Source of the DNA: Cladobotryum mycophilum
Lineage: Eukaryota; Ascomycota; Sordariomycetes; Hypocreales; Hypocreaceae
Assembly: GCA_036429605.1 (NCBI GenBank)
Contig: CM071589.1
Location: 1,674,001-1,738,000, forward strand
Length of the DNA: 64,000 bases
Reading direction: 5' to 3'
The notes under the pieces: generated by a model
The model's input: only the letters and a program-made list of their open reading frames with translations
Databases searched by the model: none
Told to the model about the DNA's origin: nothing
Part shown: piece by piece, positions 22,004 to 32,505 of the stretch
Position numbering within the stretch: position 1 is the first letter of the stretch
How the letters are laid out: every line of letters begins with the position of its first letter
Made by a program: the position numbers and the translations under genes

Positions 22004-24717
22004 ACTTGACGCCGGGAGCCAGCGCATCGCGATGTGGCTGCCGTCGCTTCTGGGCTCGTCAAGCTCAAGGCAGTCCGGTCATGGGCCAATCTGGATGGTG
22101 CATGTGCAATCACCATGCCTGCTACCACGATGATGGATCCCGCGATATGCAGCAAGCCGAATTCCCTATAACAACCGCCGGACAGGAAAACGAAAGACCG
22201 CGGACCGCACGAGACCCATTGAGCCCGATGCTAGACATGGACATCAAGGCAATAGCTCCCATGGTCCCTAAAACAGACTTCCCGAGCTTTGGTGGTGGTA
22301 GTCAACTATCATTTCTCCGAAAATCGTTTGATGGAGGCACTGTTATTGGCTTTGGCCCAAGTCCACAGCCCGGCGCCTCCATGCCGGATACGTTGGCCTG
22401 GGCTGATTTAATTCAGTCTCAACCGGATGCCAACGGGCTGCCGCCTATTCCTCCCCAATGCCTGATGCCATCTCAAGCTACCTCTACAACATCTTCCATC
22501 CAGGCCAAATATCTTCGGCCATTTGCCGGGAAGGGACTACACACGTTGAATGCTGCCGTCACAACCAAGCAGATATCCTCACAGATGCAGACCAATATGA
22601 ATACTATAGCAACAACATCGCAGCCCAAAGCCCCGAGCACTGAAGATTCCTTCGTATTCGTTACCCCCGAGGAGGAGACACTTGTTAGGCCAGGCACTGC
22701 CAGCACGCAAGTCGAACCTAGAGCCAGTGCTGAGTCGAGCATGTCTCGCGAGACACTGAGGAATCTCACAGACGTCGTTAATACGCATGCACAGAGATTA
22801 GACAGGATAGAGACCGTCTCATTCTCAGCTGCCAACCATGAGGAATGCATCGACAGGCACGATCAGTTGGACCTTCGTGTAGCTGAGCTAGAGAGCAAAA
22901 TTGAGGAAGTGGAAAAGATGGCTCTATGCAATGACGAAGCCTCCCATCGTGGCGCCTACAGGCAAGACGACGATGCAACTACTCATAGCATGATATCAGC
23001 TGTTTCTACTGCTACCAGTCGCCCTAGCCATTCGCAAGAAATCTATAGTCAACTTCAGTCACTCCAGGCTCAGGTCTCTCAACTCCAGTCCGTCATGCCG
23101 TCCCCAAATCATGCTTGGGAGGTAGAGGTTGTATTTCTACCTTTTCCCCTGAGGAAGGTTTGGCAACACATTCATCAATTCAAGGATGCCGCCACTAGCA
23201 ACGGTGACGACTGGACTCAATTGCCAATGACGCATAGCACTTCCACAATGCGCGCCCAGTCGCCGTTCTTGGGAGAATGGACTACCCATGACAACGACGT
23301 GGAGTGGCTGCTTCCTAGGGCCTGCAGCGATAAGAGCATCACGGATAGGAGACTGAGAAGTCGTGGTCTAGTCAAAAAGGTATCCGTCAGTGGCCCCGAC
23401 GCCAGGAGTGTTCAGACCGCAATAAATGCTGCTTTTGGCAGTGTCTTTCATGACATGCAGATGCGCACCAGGCCGCATGGGGCGAGTTCACGCATGGCAA
23501 AGTTTATGGGTCTGCAGTCTTCTTGGGTGCCTCTCCGCAAGATCCACAAGGATTCTCGGCTTCGGTTCCTGAGTCCCGACGAAATGTTGACGCCTGCGAT
23601 ATGGAGTGTCCAGTTTTTGAACTCTGTCATGATGAGGGCTGCGGAACCTAGGTTGTTCGTCACCCACCCAGACGCCTATTTGCAGGACTACCAGGCCTAC
23701 GAAACCGGCTGGACCTGGCAAAAATTGAAGGAAGCTATGCCATCATATCCAGACTGTACAGAGTCACAGGAAGTTCCTGAAGTGGATGAGCTTGAGGAAT
23801 GTTGGACGTGGAATGAGCAACTAGACGAGACACCGGGGGTGCAGATGTCGGGGTCTCATCGCCAAGAGAGACATCGTGTCTCTATTTCACCATCAGTGGC
23901 ATACTTCCCAGCCGTGCAATCATGGAGGTCTACGAACTCAGTTGTACCCCGTGCCCAGACTCCCATAGTGCAGAGCCTTAGGGCTTCCCGACCACCTCAT
24001 ACCCGGACATCCTCGGTACCCATCCCTGCCGCTGCCCAGGGCTCTTCATCAGTCTCCAACCCAAAACGCCGTGCAGTGTCTAATGGCCAAAGCCGGCGAT
24101 CGACACCCAATGCCCAGGTTACAATACAGGGTGGCATCGTCAAGAGACGACGGACACGATCCCCAAGCCACCCTCGTTTCACCCCAGGATGGACCGCGTC
24201 TCCGAGCCCTATGCCCATGGGCGACCGCCAAGCACCTCGTGGGACGACTCCATTTGCCTACGCCACCCCGTACAGCAATGCGCCATTTCAACCTGTGAGG
24301 GGTAGCAGCATTATGCGGAACGCAACGCAGTACATATCGGATGACGGAGATGAAGATGACGAGGATTACGAGATGCAGTTATATGAAAGCGGCTCAGATG
24401 AATCATTCAGTGATGCGGAAGAGGATGGTGATAGTATTGCTAGTGCGCAGGCTGTGACTCACGTCCAGCAGCCTAGCCTTCATGACTCACAGTCCTTCCC
24501 CCTACCCGAGGACGAGCCTTGGCCGGGGATCGAAGGAGGCAGATCGGATGGGGAAAACATTGATCCTCAACATGTCGATCCAGAGAGTGATGCTAGCAGT
24601 CAACCGTCAGAGTATCCAAGTACGCAGAGCGCATGGCCAGGTGATGGGAACGGTACCTCGGCGGGATTCCAGATACATGAAGATGACGAAGACGACAACG
24701 ACGACGACGAGCAATGA
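21880..24717 (+). CDS. Conserved protein with N-terminal Cys/His motif and acidic C-terminus
   Basis: The function is unknown. The single-exon frame from the ATG at 21880 encodes 945 residues. Near residues 45-80 a dense cluster of Cys and His (GCRRFWARQ, then CMCNHHACYHDD) looks like a metal-binding module that I have seen at the N-terminus of other fungal proteins of unknown function. A short coiled coil lies near residues 320-345 and another Gln/Leu-rich helix near 385-405. A folded-looking central domain (about 410-640) starts HAWEVEVVFLPFPLRKVWQH and contains WVPLRKIHKDSRLRFLSPDE. Then come a basic stretch (IVKRRRTRSPSHPR) like a nuclear signal and a very acidic tail of Asp/Glu runs. A nuclear, DNA- or chromatin-related role would fit but is inference. 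Confidence 0.75.
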   Translation: MATNPFNTSQLGTEFFDIYNDSVSVARTSIPQLPGGACNFVDLTPGASASRCGCRRFWARQAQGSPVMGQSGWCMCNHHACYHDDGSRDMQQAEFPITTAGQENERPRTARDPLSPMLDMDIKAIAPMVPKTDFPSFGGGSQLSFLRKSFDGGTVIGFGPSPQPGASMPDTLAWADLIQSQPDANGLPPIPPQCLMPSQATSTTSSIQAKYLRPFAGKGLHTLNAAVTTKQISSQMQTNMNTIATTSQPKAPSTEDSFVFVTPEEETLVRPGTASTQVEPRASAESSMSRETLRNLTDVVNTHAQRLDRIETVSFSAANHEECIDRHDQLDLRVAELESKIEEVEKMALCNDEASHRGAYRQDDDATTHSMISAVSTATSRPSHSQEIYSQLQSLQAQVSQLQSVMPSPNHAWEVEVVFLPFPLRKVWQHIHQFKDAATSNGDDWTQLPMTHSTSTMRAQSPFLGEWTTHDNDVEWLLPRACSDKSITDRRLRSRGLVKKVSVSGPDARSVQTAINAAFGSVFHDMQMRTRPHGASSRMAKFMGLQSSWVPLRKIHKDSRLRFLSPDEMLTPAIWSVQFLNSVMMRAAEPRLFVTHPDAYLQDYQAYETGWTWQKLKEAMPSYPDCTESQEVPEVDELEECWTWNEQLDETPGVQMSGSHRQERHRVSISPSVAYFPAVQSWRSTNSVVPRAQTPIVQSLRASRPPHTRTSSVPIPAAAQGSSSVSNPKRRAVSNGQSRRSTPNAQVTIQGGIVKRRRTRSPSHPRFTPGWTASPSPMPMGDRQAPRGTTPFAYATPYSNAPFQPVRGSSIMRNATQYISDDGDEDDEDYEMQLYESGSDESFSDAEEDGDSIASAQAVTHVQQPSLHDSQSFPLPEDEPWPGIEGGRSDGENIDPQHVDPESDASSQPSEYPSTQSAWPGDGNGTSAGFQIHEDDEDDNDDDEQ

Positions 24718-25584
24718 TGATGAGTCGAATGGAGCGTTGCGATGTTAGGAATTGCAGGTTTTCTTTCTTTTTTCTTTGGTGGTGATGAAGCTTGGGGCAT
24801 AGGGCATGGGCATGGCATAGGCATGAGGAGTCGAATATTTGGATACAAGGCAATGACGGATATGGCTATATACTTGAATCGGGAATGGGTTTTATAGGAT
24901 TTACCCAGGCACTGGGATGGATGGATATGTTATCGCATGGCGTTTGCGGACAGCGAAGCGTTTTGAATATTTGATCAGGATCAACATTTCGGTGCACCTT
25001 TTTTTTTTTTTTTTGGACAGGATGGGGGTTGTTTCGAACTTGGTTCGTGGATTTTTAAGATGTTGGACGAGACTTTCATATTGTGTATAGCTTTTTTTTT
25101 CTTTTAGAAGAGTGTTTATGTCAAAGGGGGTGGTTGGATGAGAGGCGTCGACACATGATGGCCTTGTATTAAAAAAAGGGTATCTCCAGAATTAACTACA
25201 CACCACTTCTTTCTTTTTCTTCTTCTTCTTCTTCTTCTTCAATTCAGCTGACCGCAACCTCGCGAGCATCATTGCCTTGCATATTATGCATGTTCATCAA
25301 TGTGAAACCGCCACAAAATCGTTGATAAGTCCAAGTGATGCCAGTCACAAGCCGTATGCAATCATACTGTGGCGTTTGGTCATGGTACATGTTTGGCACA
25401 TTGATATGGTGTATTCCATCTTTTGTATCCTTTACCTATTCTCATTCTATACTCTTGTTGTGTTTTGCGCCTTGATGCATCTATATCACACTATATAGTA
25501 ATGATGACTCTCATTCTATATACAATTTGTACCCAGGATCGCAGAAGTAGTATCGGGTATCACAGCCCATGCATGTAAAATGCG

Positions 25585-25612
25585 CCCCCCCCCCCCCCCC
25601 CCAAAAAAAAAA
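25585..25612. repeat. C18-A10 homopolymer tract
   Basis: Eighteen C followed directly by ten A. On the minus strand this is T10-G18 in the 3' flank of the VPS62-like gene. Such a long G/C run can form four-stranded structures and is hard to sequence, so the length is uncertain. Confidence 0.9.
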
Positions 25613-25669
25613 CACCCCATTCAAGCAAGCAAAGTTCAATGTTGAAAGAAATCCAAATCATCATATATG

Positions 25670-25694
25670 AACAACAACAACAACAACAACAACA
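25670..25694. repeat. AAC trinucleotide repeat
   Basis: About eight perfect AAC units in the convergent spacer, close to the C18-A10 tract. Confidence 0.9.
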
Positions 25695-25977
25695 GCCCGT
25701 CTGTAAATATCGTCAAAAGTCTATAAAAATGAGTGTCGTTAGATTTCATCCAGGTTCATGAAGAATAAGGTCAAAACGCCAAACAATCTCTCATCTAAAA
25801 CCATTGATTGCTTCCAAAAAAAAACCCCTTCCCCGTTTTGAAGATTCCAAACCGAACAAGCCTCCCGGGTATATAGCCCTTTATCAAGCCAGCCAAATAT
25901 GTTCAAATGAAATGAAAAAGGAGGGTATACAGTGCAAGTTTATATGTAAATCTTTCGAGTTTCTTAGTCCTCTTCTT

Positions 25978-27561
25978 TTAGTACCAAGTGCCGTGGGGGT
26001 CAATCTCATAAAGGATGCGGCACCTTCTCGTCTGGCACATTTTAGCACGTTCAAGATGCTTGAACTTGGGTCCACTAGGGCCGGTCACATAGTGGTATTG
26101 GCCGAAGAGACGCCATTGGCGAGGATCGGCAAGAGTGTAAACCTCATCTCCCCAGCGCCCACGGTAGTGAAACCAAGAAGTCGGAGCGTCTGGATTCTTA
26201 GATGCAGGGACAAGACTGTTTGTGTCCTGGAGGAGACCCTTTTCAGTGAGAACTTCCTGCTCAAGAGTGTCTCTCTCATGCTCGCGTGTGTAGTCGTAAT
26301 GGTAGGCGTAGTTGTTCAATGCCGGATCCCAGAGCGGCCCTTTATCCGTGACATCCTTGAGAAGCTTGAAGGGAAGAATGTAAGGGTGATTGCCAGGCAG
26401 AGCATACATGGCGTGAGAACCAACAGCCGAGTAGATAACGGGTCTATCACCACGCTTTTCAACTGCTTGCCATGCATAGGCCTGACCACCTTCATGTTCT
26501 GAGAAGAAGATGCCGCGGGGCACTCCATTCTCAAATCGTACCATGGAATGTTCCCAGTCACCCACGTGGTTACCAAATCGCAAGCCAAGCACGGTTTGGC
26601 CCAAGTTGTATGAGTAGAAAAAGAACCAGAAAGCATCAACAATTCCAGATCCCTTATCAACTACAACAAGAATGGCAGGAGCATCAGAATATCCATCTGC
26701 ATCAGGCTTGTGACCTCGGCGATAGCGTTGCTGTTTCCCGGGACGTGGGCCAGGCTGGGCCGAGGGGTTCTTGCGAAACCGAGGATCGGAGATGCGATTC
26801 AGAGGATGCTTCTTATCAACATCATACCAAGTATCGGATTCCCTGTACTCGTACGGGCGCTTTCCGCGGGACGCCGGTGGTATATGGGTGCTTTCGTCAT
26901 CATCAAATGGGTTCGGTGTGTTGGAGTTGCTGTGGAGCCATTTTGGTCGAGTCTCAACGTCCTCGTCGCTGTGCATAGTTAACCAGCCCTTTTCATACTG
27001 GTTGAGTTGCTGGAGATTATGCAAGGTCAAGTTCTCGGTCAAATCTAGGACATCGCCATCAAGAGTGACACCCATGTGCATGACATGCTCGCGGATATCA
27101 GAGGGCCAGAATTGTTCACCAGAGTACAGATGCACGAGCGGCGCATGCTTGAAAACGTAATCAGGTATGTCCTTGAGAATCTTGCGCCGCTCGTTCGGAT
27201 TCCTCTTACTGCCTAGCCTCTTTTTCCTCTTAATGTCTGCAACCGACTCTTCGTCTTGACCATCTTCCTCCCAGGAACGCCTGCGCAGCTCCACCCTCAA
27301 CTCGTCGCTCCCATCGTCATCGTCGTCCAGATCATCACCGCGCAGAGCCGGATCACTTCGCAAATGATGCAAGCCACATAGGCTCATCCATCGACAAGCC
27401 TGTCGGTCCCAAAAGTAAGGACTGCTACTAACCCATAGGCGATCGCGAGCACGTTTCTCGGGTCTGTTTGTAGGATCGAGATAGCCTGGTAGGTATGATG
27501 CCAGGAAAACGAATATCAAAAACAGCCCCAGAACGAAGCTGCACCGTCGTAACCAATACAT
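25978..27561 (-). CDS. VPS62: VPS62/TDA6-family vacuolar protein sorting protein
   Basis: The family is known from budding yeast Vps62 and Tda6, linked to protein delivery to the vacuole; the biochemical role is not clear. The first ATG in frame is at 27561 and gives 527 residues without introns. A membrane segment lies at residues 7-28 (LGLFLIFVFLASYL), followed by an acidic and basic linker. The family domain covers about 140-520 with DYVFKHAPLVHLYSGEQFWPSDI, WFFFYSYNLGQTV, RFGNHVGDWEHSMVRF, FSEHEGGQAYAW and AVGSHAMYALPGNHPY. The frame extends upstream without another ATG. Its 3' end is convergent with the preceding gene. A single N-terminal anchor suggests a membrane of the secretory or vacuolar route. 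Confidence 0.88.
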   Translation of the reverse strand: MYWLRRCSFVLGLFLIFVFLASYLPGYLDPTNRPEKRARDRLWVSSSPYFWDRQACRWMSLCGLHHLRSDPALRGDDLDDDDDGSDELRVELRRRSWEEDGQDEESVADIKRKKRLGSKRNPNERRKILKDIPDYVFKHAPLVHLYSGEQFWPSDIREHVMHMGVTLDGDVLDLTENLTLHNLQQLNQYEKGWLTMHSDEDVETRPKWLHSNSNTPNPFDDDESTHIPPASRGKRPYEYRESDTWYDVDKKHPLNRISDPRFRKNPSAQPGPRPGKQQRYRRGHKPDADGYSDAPAILVVVDKGSGIVDAFWFFFYSYNLGQTVLGLRFGNHVGDWEHSMVRFENGVPRGIFFSEHEGGQAYAWQAVEKRGDRPVIYSAVGSHAMYALPGNHPYILPFKLLKDVTDKGPLWDPALNNYAYHYDYTREHERDTLEQEVLTEKGLLQDTNSLVPASKNPDAPTSWFHYRGRWGDEVYTLADPRQWRLFGQYHYVTGPSGPKFKHLERAKMCQTRRCRILYEIDPHGTWY

Positions 27562-30440
27562 GGTGCCGTCAACACCGGAACCGACCGTTGATCCAGTTTT
27601 ATTTGTATAAGCCGAGCCGTGATGTTCCGATGTGTGGGAAGTAACGAGGTGCAATTGCAAGGTCGACAACGTGTGGAAAAAAGGGAAGGACGCCAGTATC
27701 GATATCGTCTTTTTCTTGGTAGAAGTTCCGGGAGCTAAATTCTATAACAAGTTTGGGCAACCGACGACGGCAAGATGAACGAAGTTTGGGCAAAAGCAAA
27801 CAATTCGGAAGAGGCGGGAGACGGGTGAAGCCAGGGTGAGAGGTTGGAATGGATGAGACGACGGGGGTTTTGTAGACCAGCTATAACAAGGGCATCACGA
27901 AAAAGAATGGAGGATGGTTGAGATCACGGCGCCCCGGGCGACATATCAAGAAGCAAATCCCAAGGAAAGAAGAAATTTGAAAGGAGGGAGAAGGAGATGA
28001 AAGAAAGAAAAAAAGGCATGGGAGGTTGAAAAGGATGACTTTACATGTACCGGCTTGAATGCAACATTCAGTCAGGTACGATTATGGAGTGCCTGCTTGT
28101 ATGTATGTGCCGTGTACCGTGTACCCTGCCTGCCTTTGGACTTTCCCTACCTGCAGCGCTTGTTACGCACACACACACACACACACATATAACTCCGTAC
28201 AGGTACGTACACGCTTGAACAAGTGTGTGCATGTGCCCCACCCACCCACCAAATCCTCCCAGCCTTAGCACACCAAGCATAGTGTATGTGTAGTGCAGGA
28301 GCCCAGCGCCAACGCTGCTGGGGGGGATGCTGTTTTTAGTGGAAGCGCGGCCCCATTGCCCGTTGTTAGAGGGGAGCAGAGTGAGCAGCCACTGGAGACA
28401 CTCACTAAAGGGTCCTGAAGAAAAGAAAGAAACCTGGAACCTAGAAAAGAAAGAAAAAACCACTTGCGCCTCCAGTTCTTACCGCCTTTGTTAGCCTCCG
28501 TCGTGACCTGAACCCTTGACTCTCTTTGGTGCCCCCAAGTTCGGACCGCCCTGGCAGCTCATGACACGCTCTAAACTCAAACCAATGCAACCCTCAAAAG
28601 GGCGATTCCGTGGATGCTCTCGCTATCCCATATCCAACATCCAACATCCAATATCCAATCCCATTCACTGACAGCATCCACTCGTGCGCATCCGCCGTGC
28701 CATGTGTTCACTGCCTAGCGACGCCTATTAGCCTACCGTTGGAGACAACAGGTCCTCCCTACCTACCCACTAGGTAGTAATACTTGTAGTAAGTAGTAAC
28801 AAGTAAAAACAAAAAAAGGTCAGTGCCAACATGTTGTGCGGGTTCTCCGCTATTGGGCGAAGGAGGAGAACAACAAGGTCTTTGGCTCCTTGCGAAGGGG
28901 GTGAAGGGGGGGGGCGAAACCCCAAGAATCATTTCCTTTCCTATATTGTGGTTCGTTGTTCATCTAGATGCGCCTCATTCTGCCCATCTAGATATCTCCT
29001 CCATGTTGCCCTATCACATACAAGGGCATCTACATCTACAGCCACCAATGTAACGAGGCTTTCAGCCAAGAGCACGAGCATGACCATGTGCCTGTTGGCC
29101 ATGTGCTCGTACAGTACAAAAAGCATATGTATTCTGACAGACTTCAAGTTCCAGTCACCACTTTTTTGTCAGCAACGCAGCACCAAATCCCGCATAGAAT
29201 GAGTTGTACTTATAGTGCCGTCTCCGTCAATAAACTCCCCGAAACAAGATTCATCTTCTCCGTTCGAGATTTATTGACTTCCTAATTCAGATGCCGGGTG
29301 GCCACAGAGAAATCCCCGTAAATTATAACATGCCGATGCAGTCTTGAAATCACTCAATGCACTCAGCCTCAATCCGTCCAGCCATTATTGGGCGCATCAT
29401 CAATAAATTGAGAAACATACCTGCATGTAGTAAGTAGCCCTTGTAAAGTCTTGTCCAGTAATAATAGACTGCAGGACAAGCGAGCTGATTCGCTTATTGC
29501 CATGGCCGTGATGGTCATCACCTGCTTCAGCTTTCACCTCCCATCGAATCTTTGATTCTTTGGACTGCCGTTCCAAGCCCGTTGCCGTATTCGCTGCATA
29601 ACCAATAGCAATATGCGCCACACTCAGGCTCGCTCACCGTAAGCTCCATCTTTACAGTGCATGTTCAAAGCGAAGCAGACTTAAAATGCAGGTCACAGAA
29701 TTCGCACATCACATGCTGTTCCCGTGAGCCACGGCCATGTAGTTCAACCCCAAGCGAGCCAAGAGACCCCAATATGTACATGTATCCTCACAACTTGCAT
29801 ATGCTAATTGCTGCTCATGCATCCGGCATTTTCCTTTGGGCACATAAATCCTGCAGCTGGGGACCACATGCAACGCAACGCAGCGAACCACCTTCGTCCA
29901 GATCGCCACATGGCACCTCTCAAGAGCTTTCCTACCATCCTATGCATGATTTTGGTTTGCCCCGAGGTTAATCAGATGCCAGGGTTTGTCACATCCACAA
30001 ACACCGAACAAACACCATCATAGGCGAGAATCAAAAGCTAGTCAGTCACGCATATCCCTTTGGTGTCTTACAATTGCTCTCTCATTCCTCTCAACCACTG
30101 TAAGAACCGCGTGGTTTTCATGAGACCTGCATTTCGTTCGTGCTGTCAATCATTCTAACCTTGGTCGCCATCAAGTGATTTTAGCGTTGGAATGCTGGGC
30201 TTCGCGTCACAATGTTCTCTCATTCCTGGTAGCCTTTCCCTTAGGTTGATGATCTGCACAGACCTTTACATCTCTTGCTGTAGTAACGCTATCGAGTTCC
30301 AGCCAAGCATCTCCCATTGACTTGATCTATCAGTACTTGGGTAGCGATGGCCTAATAACTAGAATTGAAGCATAGGAAAGGTAGCACGGGTTTCACCCTG
30401 AAATCTTCAAAATGCTTCCTAACGTTTCATTCCAGATAAC
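27562..30440. other. Intergenic region between VPS62-like gene and TFC7
   Basis: Left: VPS62-like promoter with a G/A-rich stretch at about 27955-28020. Then an AC repeat at 28168-28187, ACTCCGTA at 28192-28199, repeated ATCCAAC units near 28630-28660, a CCTACCTACCCACTAGGTAG cluster at 28758-28777 and a G run near 28899-28914. The part from about 29.3 to 30.4 kb has no visible feature. No gene is supported. Confidence 0.5.
28168..28187. repeat. AC dinucleotide microsatellite
   Basis: About ten CA units, next to a GTAC-rich stretch about 600 bases upstream of the VPS62-like start codon. Confidence 0.9.
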
Positions 30441-31863
30441 TTAGCCATCCATAGTTACATCCTCCTCGTCTCCGTCATCGTCATCGTGTGTTGGTCCGTC
30501 GCTTTCCTCGGAAATAGAATCGAGACTATCGTTCTCATTATCCTCATCTTCGTAATCCTCCTCTGCCTCCTCGTCTCCCCTTGTAGATAAGTCATCCCAG
30601 TGGCTGGGAGTGGGTGTCGATAACGTGTTGGGTCCCAAAGTTGGAGATCTCCCTGTATTTCCCGCATACGTGCCCTTACCAGCTCTCCTTAGCCTTCTAG
30701 CACTTTGTCGGCCGGAACGTCCAGAGCGTCGTCGGTCCCGCCTACCGCTTTGGCTGCCATCCTCGCTCAGCTTGCTGTTGACTGCTGGTCGCCTCTTGCG
30801 AGGTTTGAAGTCTGGGCCTCGTTTGTCATTGAAATCCTTGCCCTCGCCATCGACTGCATACACAGTAACCTCATCTGCCTGTCCCTTTTTCTTCTTGAGC
30901 GCTATTAAATTCTCCAGGAAACGAATCTGCTGTGCCCTTTCTCCGGTCCGGTCCTTGCCTGGTGGAATCCTAATGTTCCACTCTTTTCGAATCGCAGCTA
31001 ATGAGTCCTCCACGGGGACTCTTGGTTTAGGGATCTTTTCAGTAGTCAGAATGCGTGAAGAGCTGGCTCCAAGAATGTCGACGTCTCCAGGAAGTTGACG
31101 CAGTGCTGGGAGAGGGTGTGGGCTACCATCTTCATGGTTTGCAAATATAGCTTCGGTACCAATAACTTCTGCCCATTGCCCCTCAAACACTCGACCCCTG
31201 TACGAGATGATGGGACTGTGCGAGTGTAAATTCAATATTTGTATTTCCTCCATCTCTTCGTCATCTGCATCTTTGTCCTCGTCTTTATCCTTGTCGTCTT
31301 TTTGGGGTTGTTCTTGCTCTTCTTCTCCTTCCTTTTCTTTTCCTTTGCCATCTTTCTTCTGCGGCTGATCATTTTGCCTCGGTGGGCTGGGACGAAGCAT
31401 AGGGTCTAAGTGTTGCATGTCATCGTCCGCGTCCGGTTCCGGAATTGGTTCGTCGTCGTTTTCATTTTCGTTCTCATTGTCATTCTCATTTTCGCTTTGG
31501 TCCTCTTGGCCAAGGCCAAAGGTGGTGGTTTTGACAGCGGGATTGTCTGAATATTGGTCCAGCCAGTTTTTGTAGTAGCCACCTCTACTGTAGTGCGGCG
31601 CCTTTGCCGGCCGGTCCTTGAATTCTGGGTATGATAATTCGAGTGTCAGGTAGTAAGTCTGAAAACAAGAGGCCATTAGCCAACTAAGCTCTCCAAGCCT
31701 TCGGTTTGCGTGAGTGCAGGCTTACCTCCGTTTCTGTAGTGGAGTATTCATATTCCCACTCTTCCTCGTCATTTTCCGCCACCTGCTGTAGGATTTTGTC
31801 TAGTCCTAGAGCCGCCGGTTCGTCTACTCGCACGCCTTCTCGTGCTGCAGTTGAGGGCGTCAT
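30441..31863 (-). CDS. TFC7: RNA polymerase III factor TFIIIC subunit Tfc7
   Basis: TFIIIC binds the internal promoters of tRNA and 5S genes. This subunit carries the TFIIIC_sub6 triple-barrel domain that pairs with Tfc1. Exons 31863-31726 and 31658-30441 give 451 residues; the intron has a GTAAGC donor and CAG acceptor. The domain starts at YYLTLELSYPEF (about residue 47) and resumes after an acidic insert of Asn/Glu/Asp and Lys repeats with ILNLHSHSPIISYRGRVFEG and QWAEVIGTEAIFA (about residues 155-185). The C-terminal half has a conserved FLENLIALKKKKG motif, a basic Arg-rich region and an acidic tail. The long charged insert within the domain is typical of fungal forms. Start is the ATG at 31863. 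It is divergent from HIS7. Confidence 0.9.
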
Positions 31864-32505
31864 TGTGAAAGATGTTGGCCCAAATGTTGGACGACTAGCG
31901 ATTTTGCTGTACAGCTTGAGGATTGTAACTTTAAGGTCGAGTATGAATTGAAACAAGCATATTCCCCGGAACCTCTGATGTGACTTCCTCTGCCGGTACC
32001 GCACAATGTAGCAACTTCAACTGAGAGCACATTTGAAGCTTTCAATCGCAGTCCCCCATGGATCAGAATTTGAGGTGATGGGGGGAAGCAATCGTAAAAT
32101 TGTAGCAACTGCAGTAGCTCTAGATGCAGGACCTCATAGCGCCGTTAGCAGACTGTTTCAGGCAAGGGTCTCAGTGAGTGGCACAGACCCCGCCATAATA
32201 GTCCGATTATCGTTATCGCACCACCTTCGAGTTCAGGACAAGAAGCAGGTACGGACAGGGTTCAAGAATTGAACTGACTTGTTGAGTCACAACCATTATT
32301 AGAAGCCTCTTTTTCTATTCTAACAACATATAACAGCACTCCCAGCTTGGCCATCTGTACCAGCAGACTTGTGTGGTGCATCCTTTTTCGTTCCGTGTGC
32401 CACCAGTTGGTTTAGAATACTATTCGTTCAACCATTCGATATTCATCGCTTTGTTATAACAAAGAGCCCCGCCTTCATATTTCAAGCCATCTTTCAGAGG
32501 CTAAG
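31864..32505. promoter_or_regulatory. Divergent TFC7-HIS7 promoter
   Basis: These 642 bases separate the two start codons. A perfect TGAGTCA lies at 32283-32289, described separately. CT-rich runs lie near 32310-32330 and 32380-32390. No open frame of note. Confidence 0.6.
32283..32289. promoter_or_regulatory. Gcn4/CpcA-type amino-acid control element
   Basis: TGAGTCA matches the consensus TGA(C/G)TCA exactly and lies 217 bases upstream of the HIS7 start. In fungi the Gcn4/CPC-1/CpcA activator uses this site to induce amino-acid biosynthesis genes during starvation, so the position fits. Binding is not shown by sequence alone. Confidence 0.7.

Larger units (their letters stand above)
24718..25977. 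other. Convergent 3' spacer with homopolymers
   Basis: This lies between the 3' ends of a plus-strand and a minus-strand gene. It carries a T run of about 16 at 25000-25015, a TTC repeat at 25218-25240, C18 followed by A10 at 25585-25612 and an AAC repeat at 25670-25694. No gene is supported. Confidence 0.6.
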
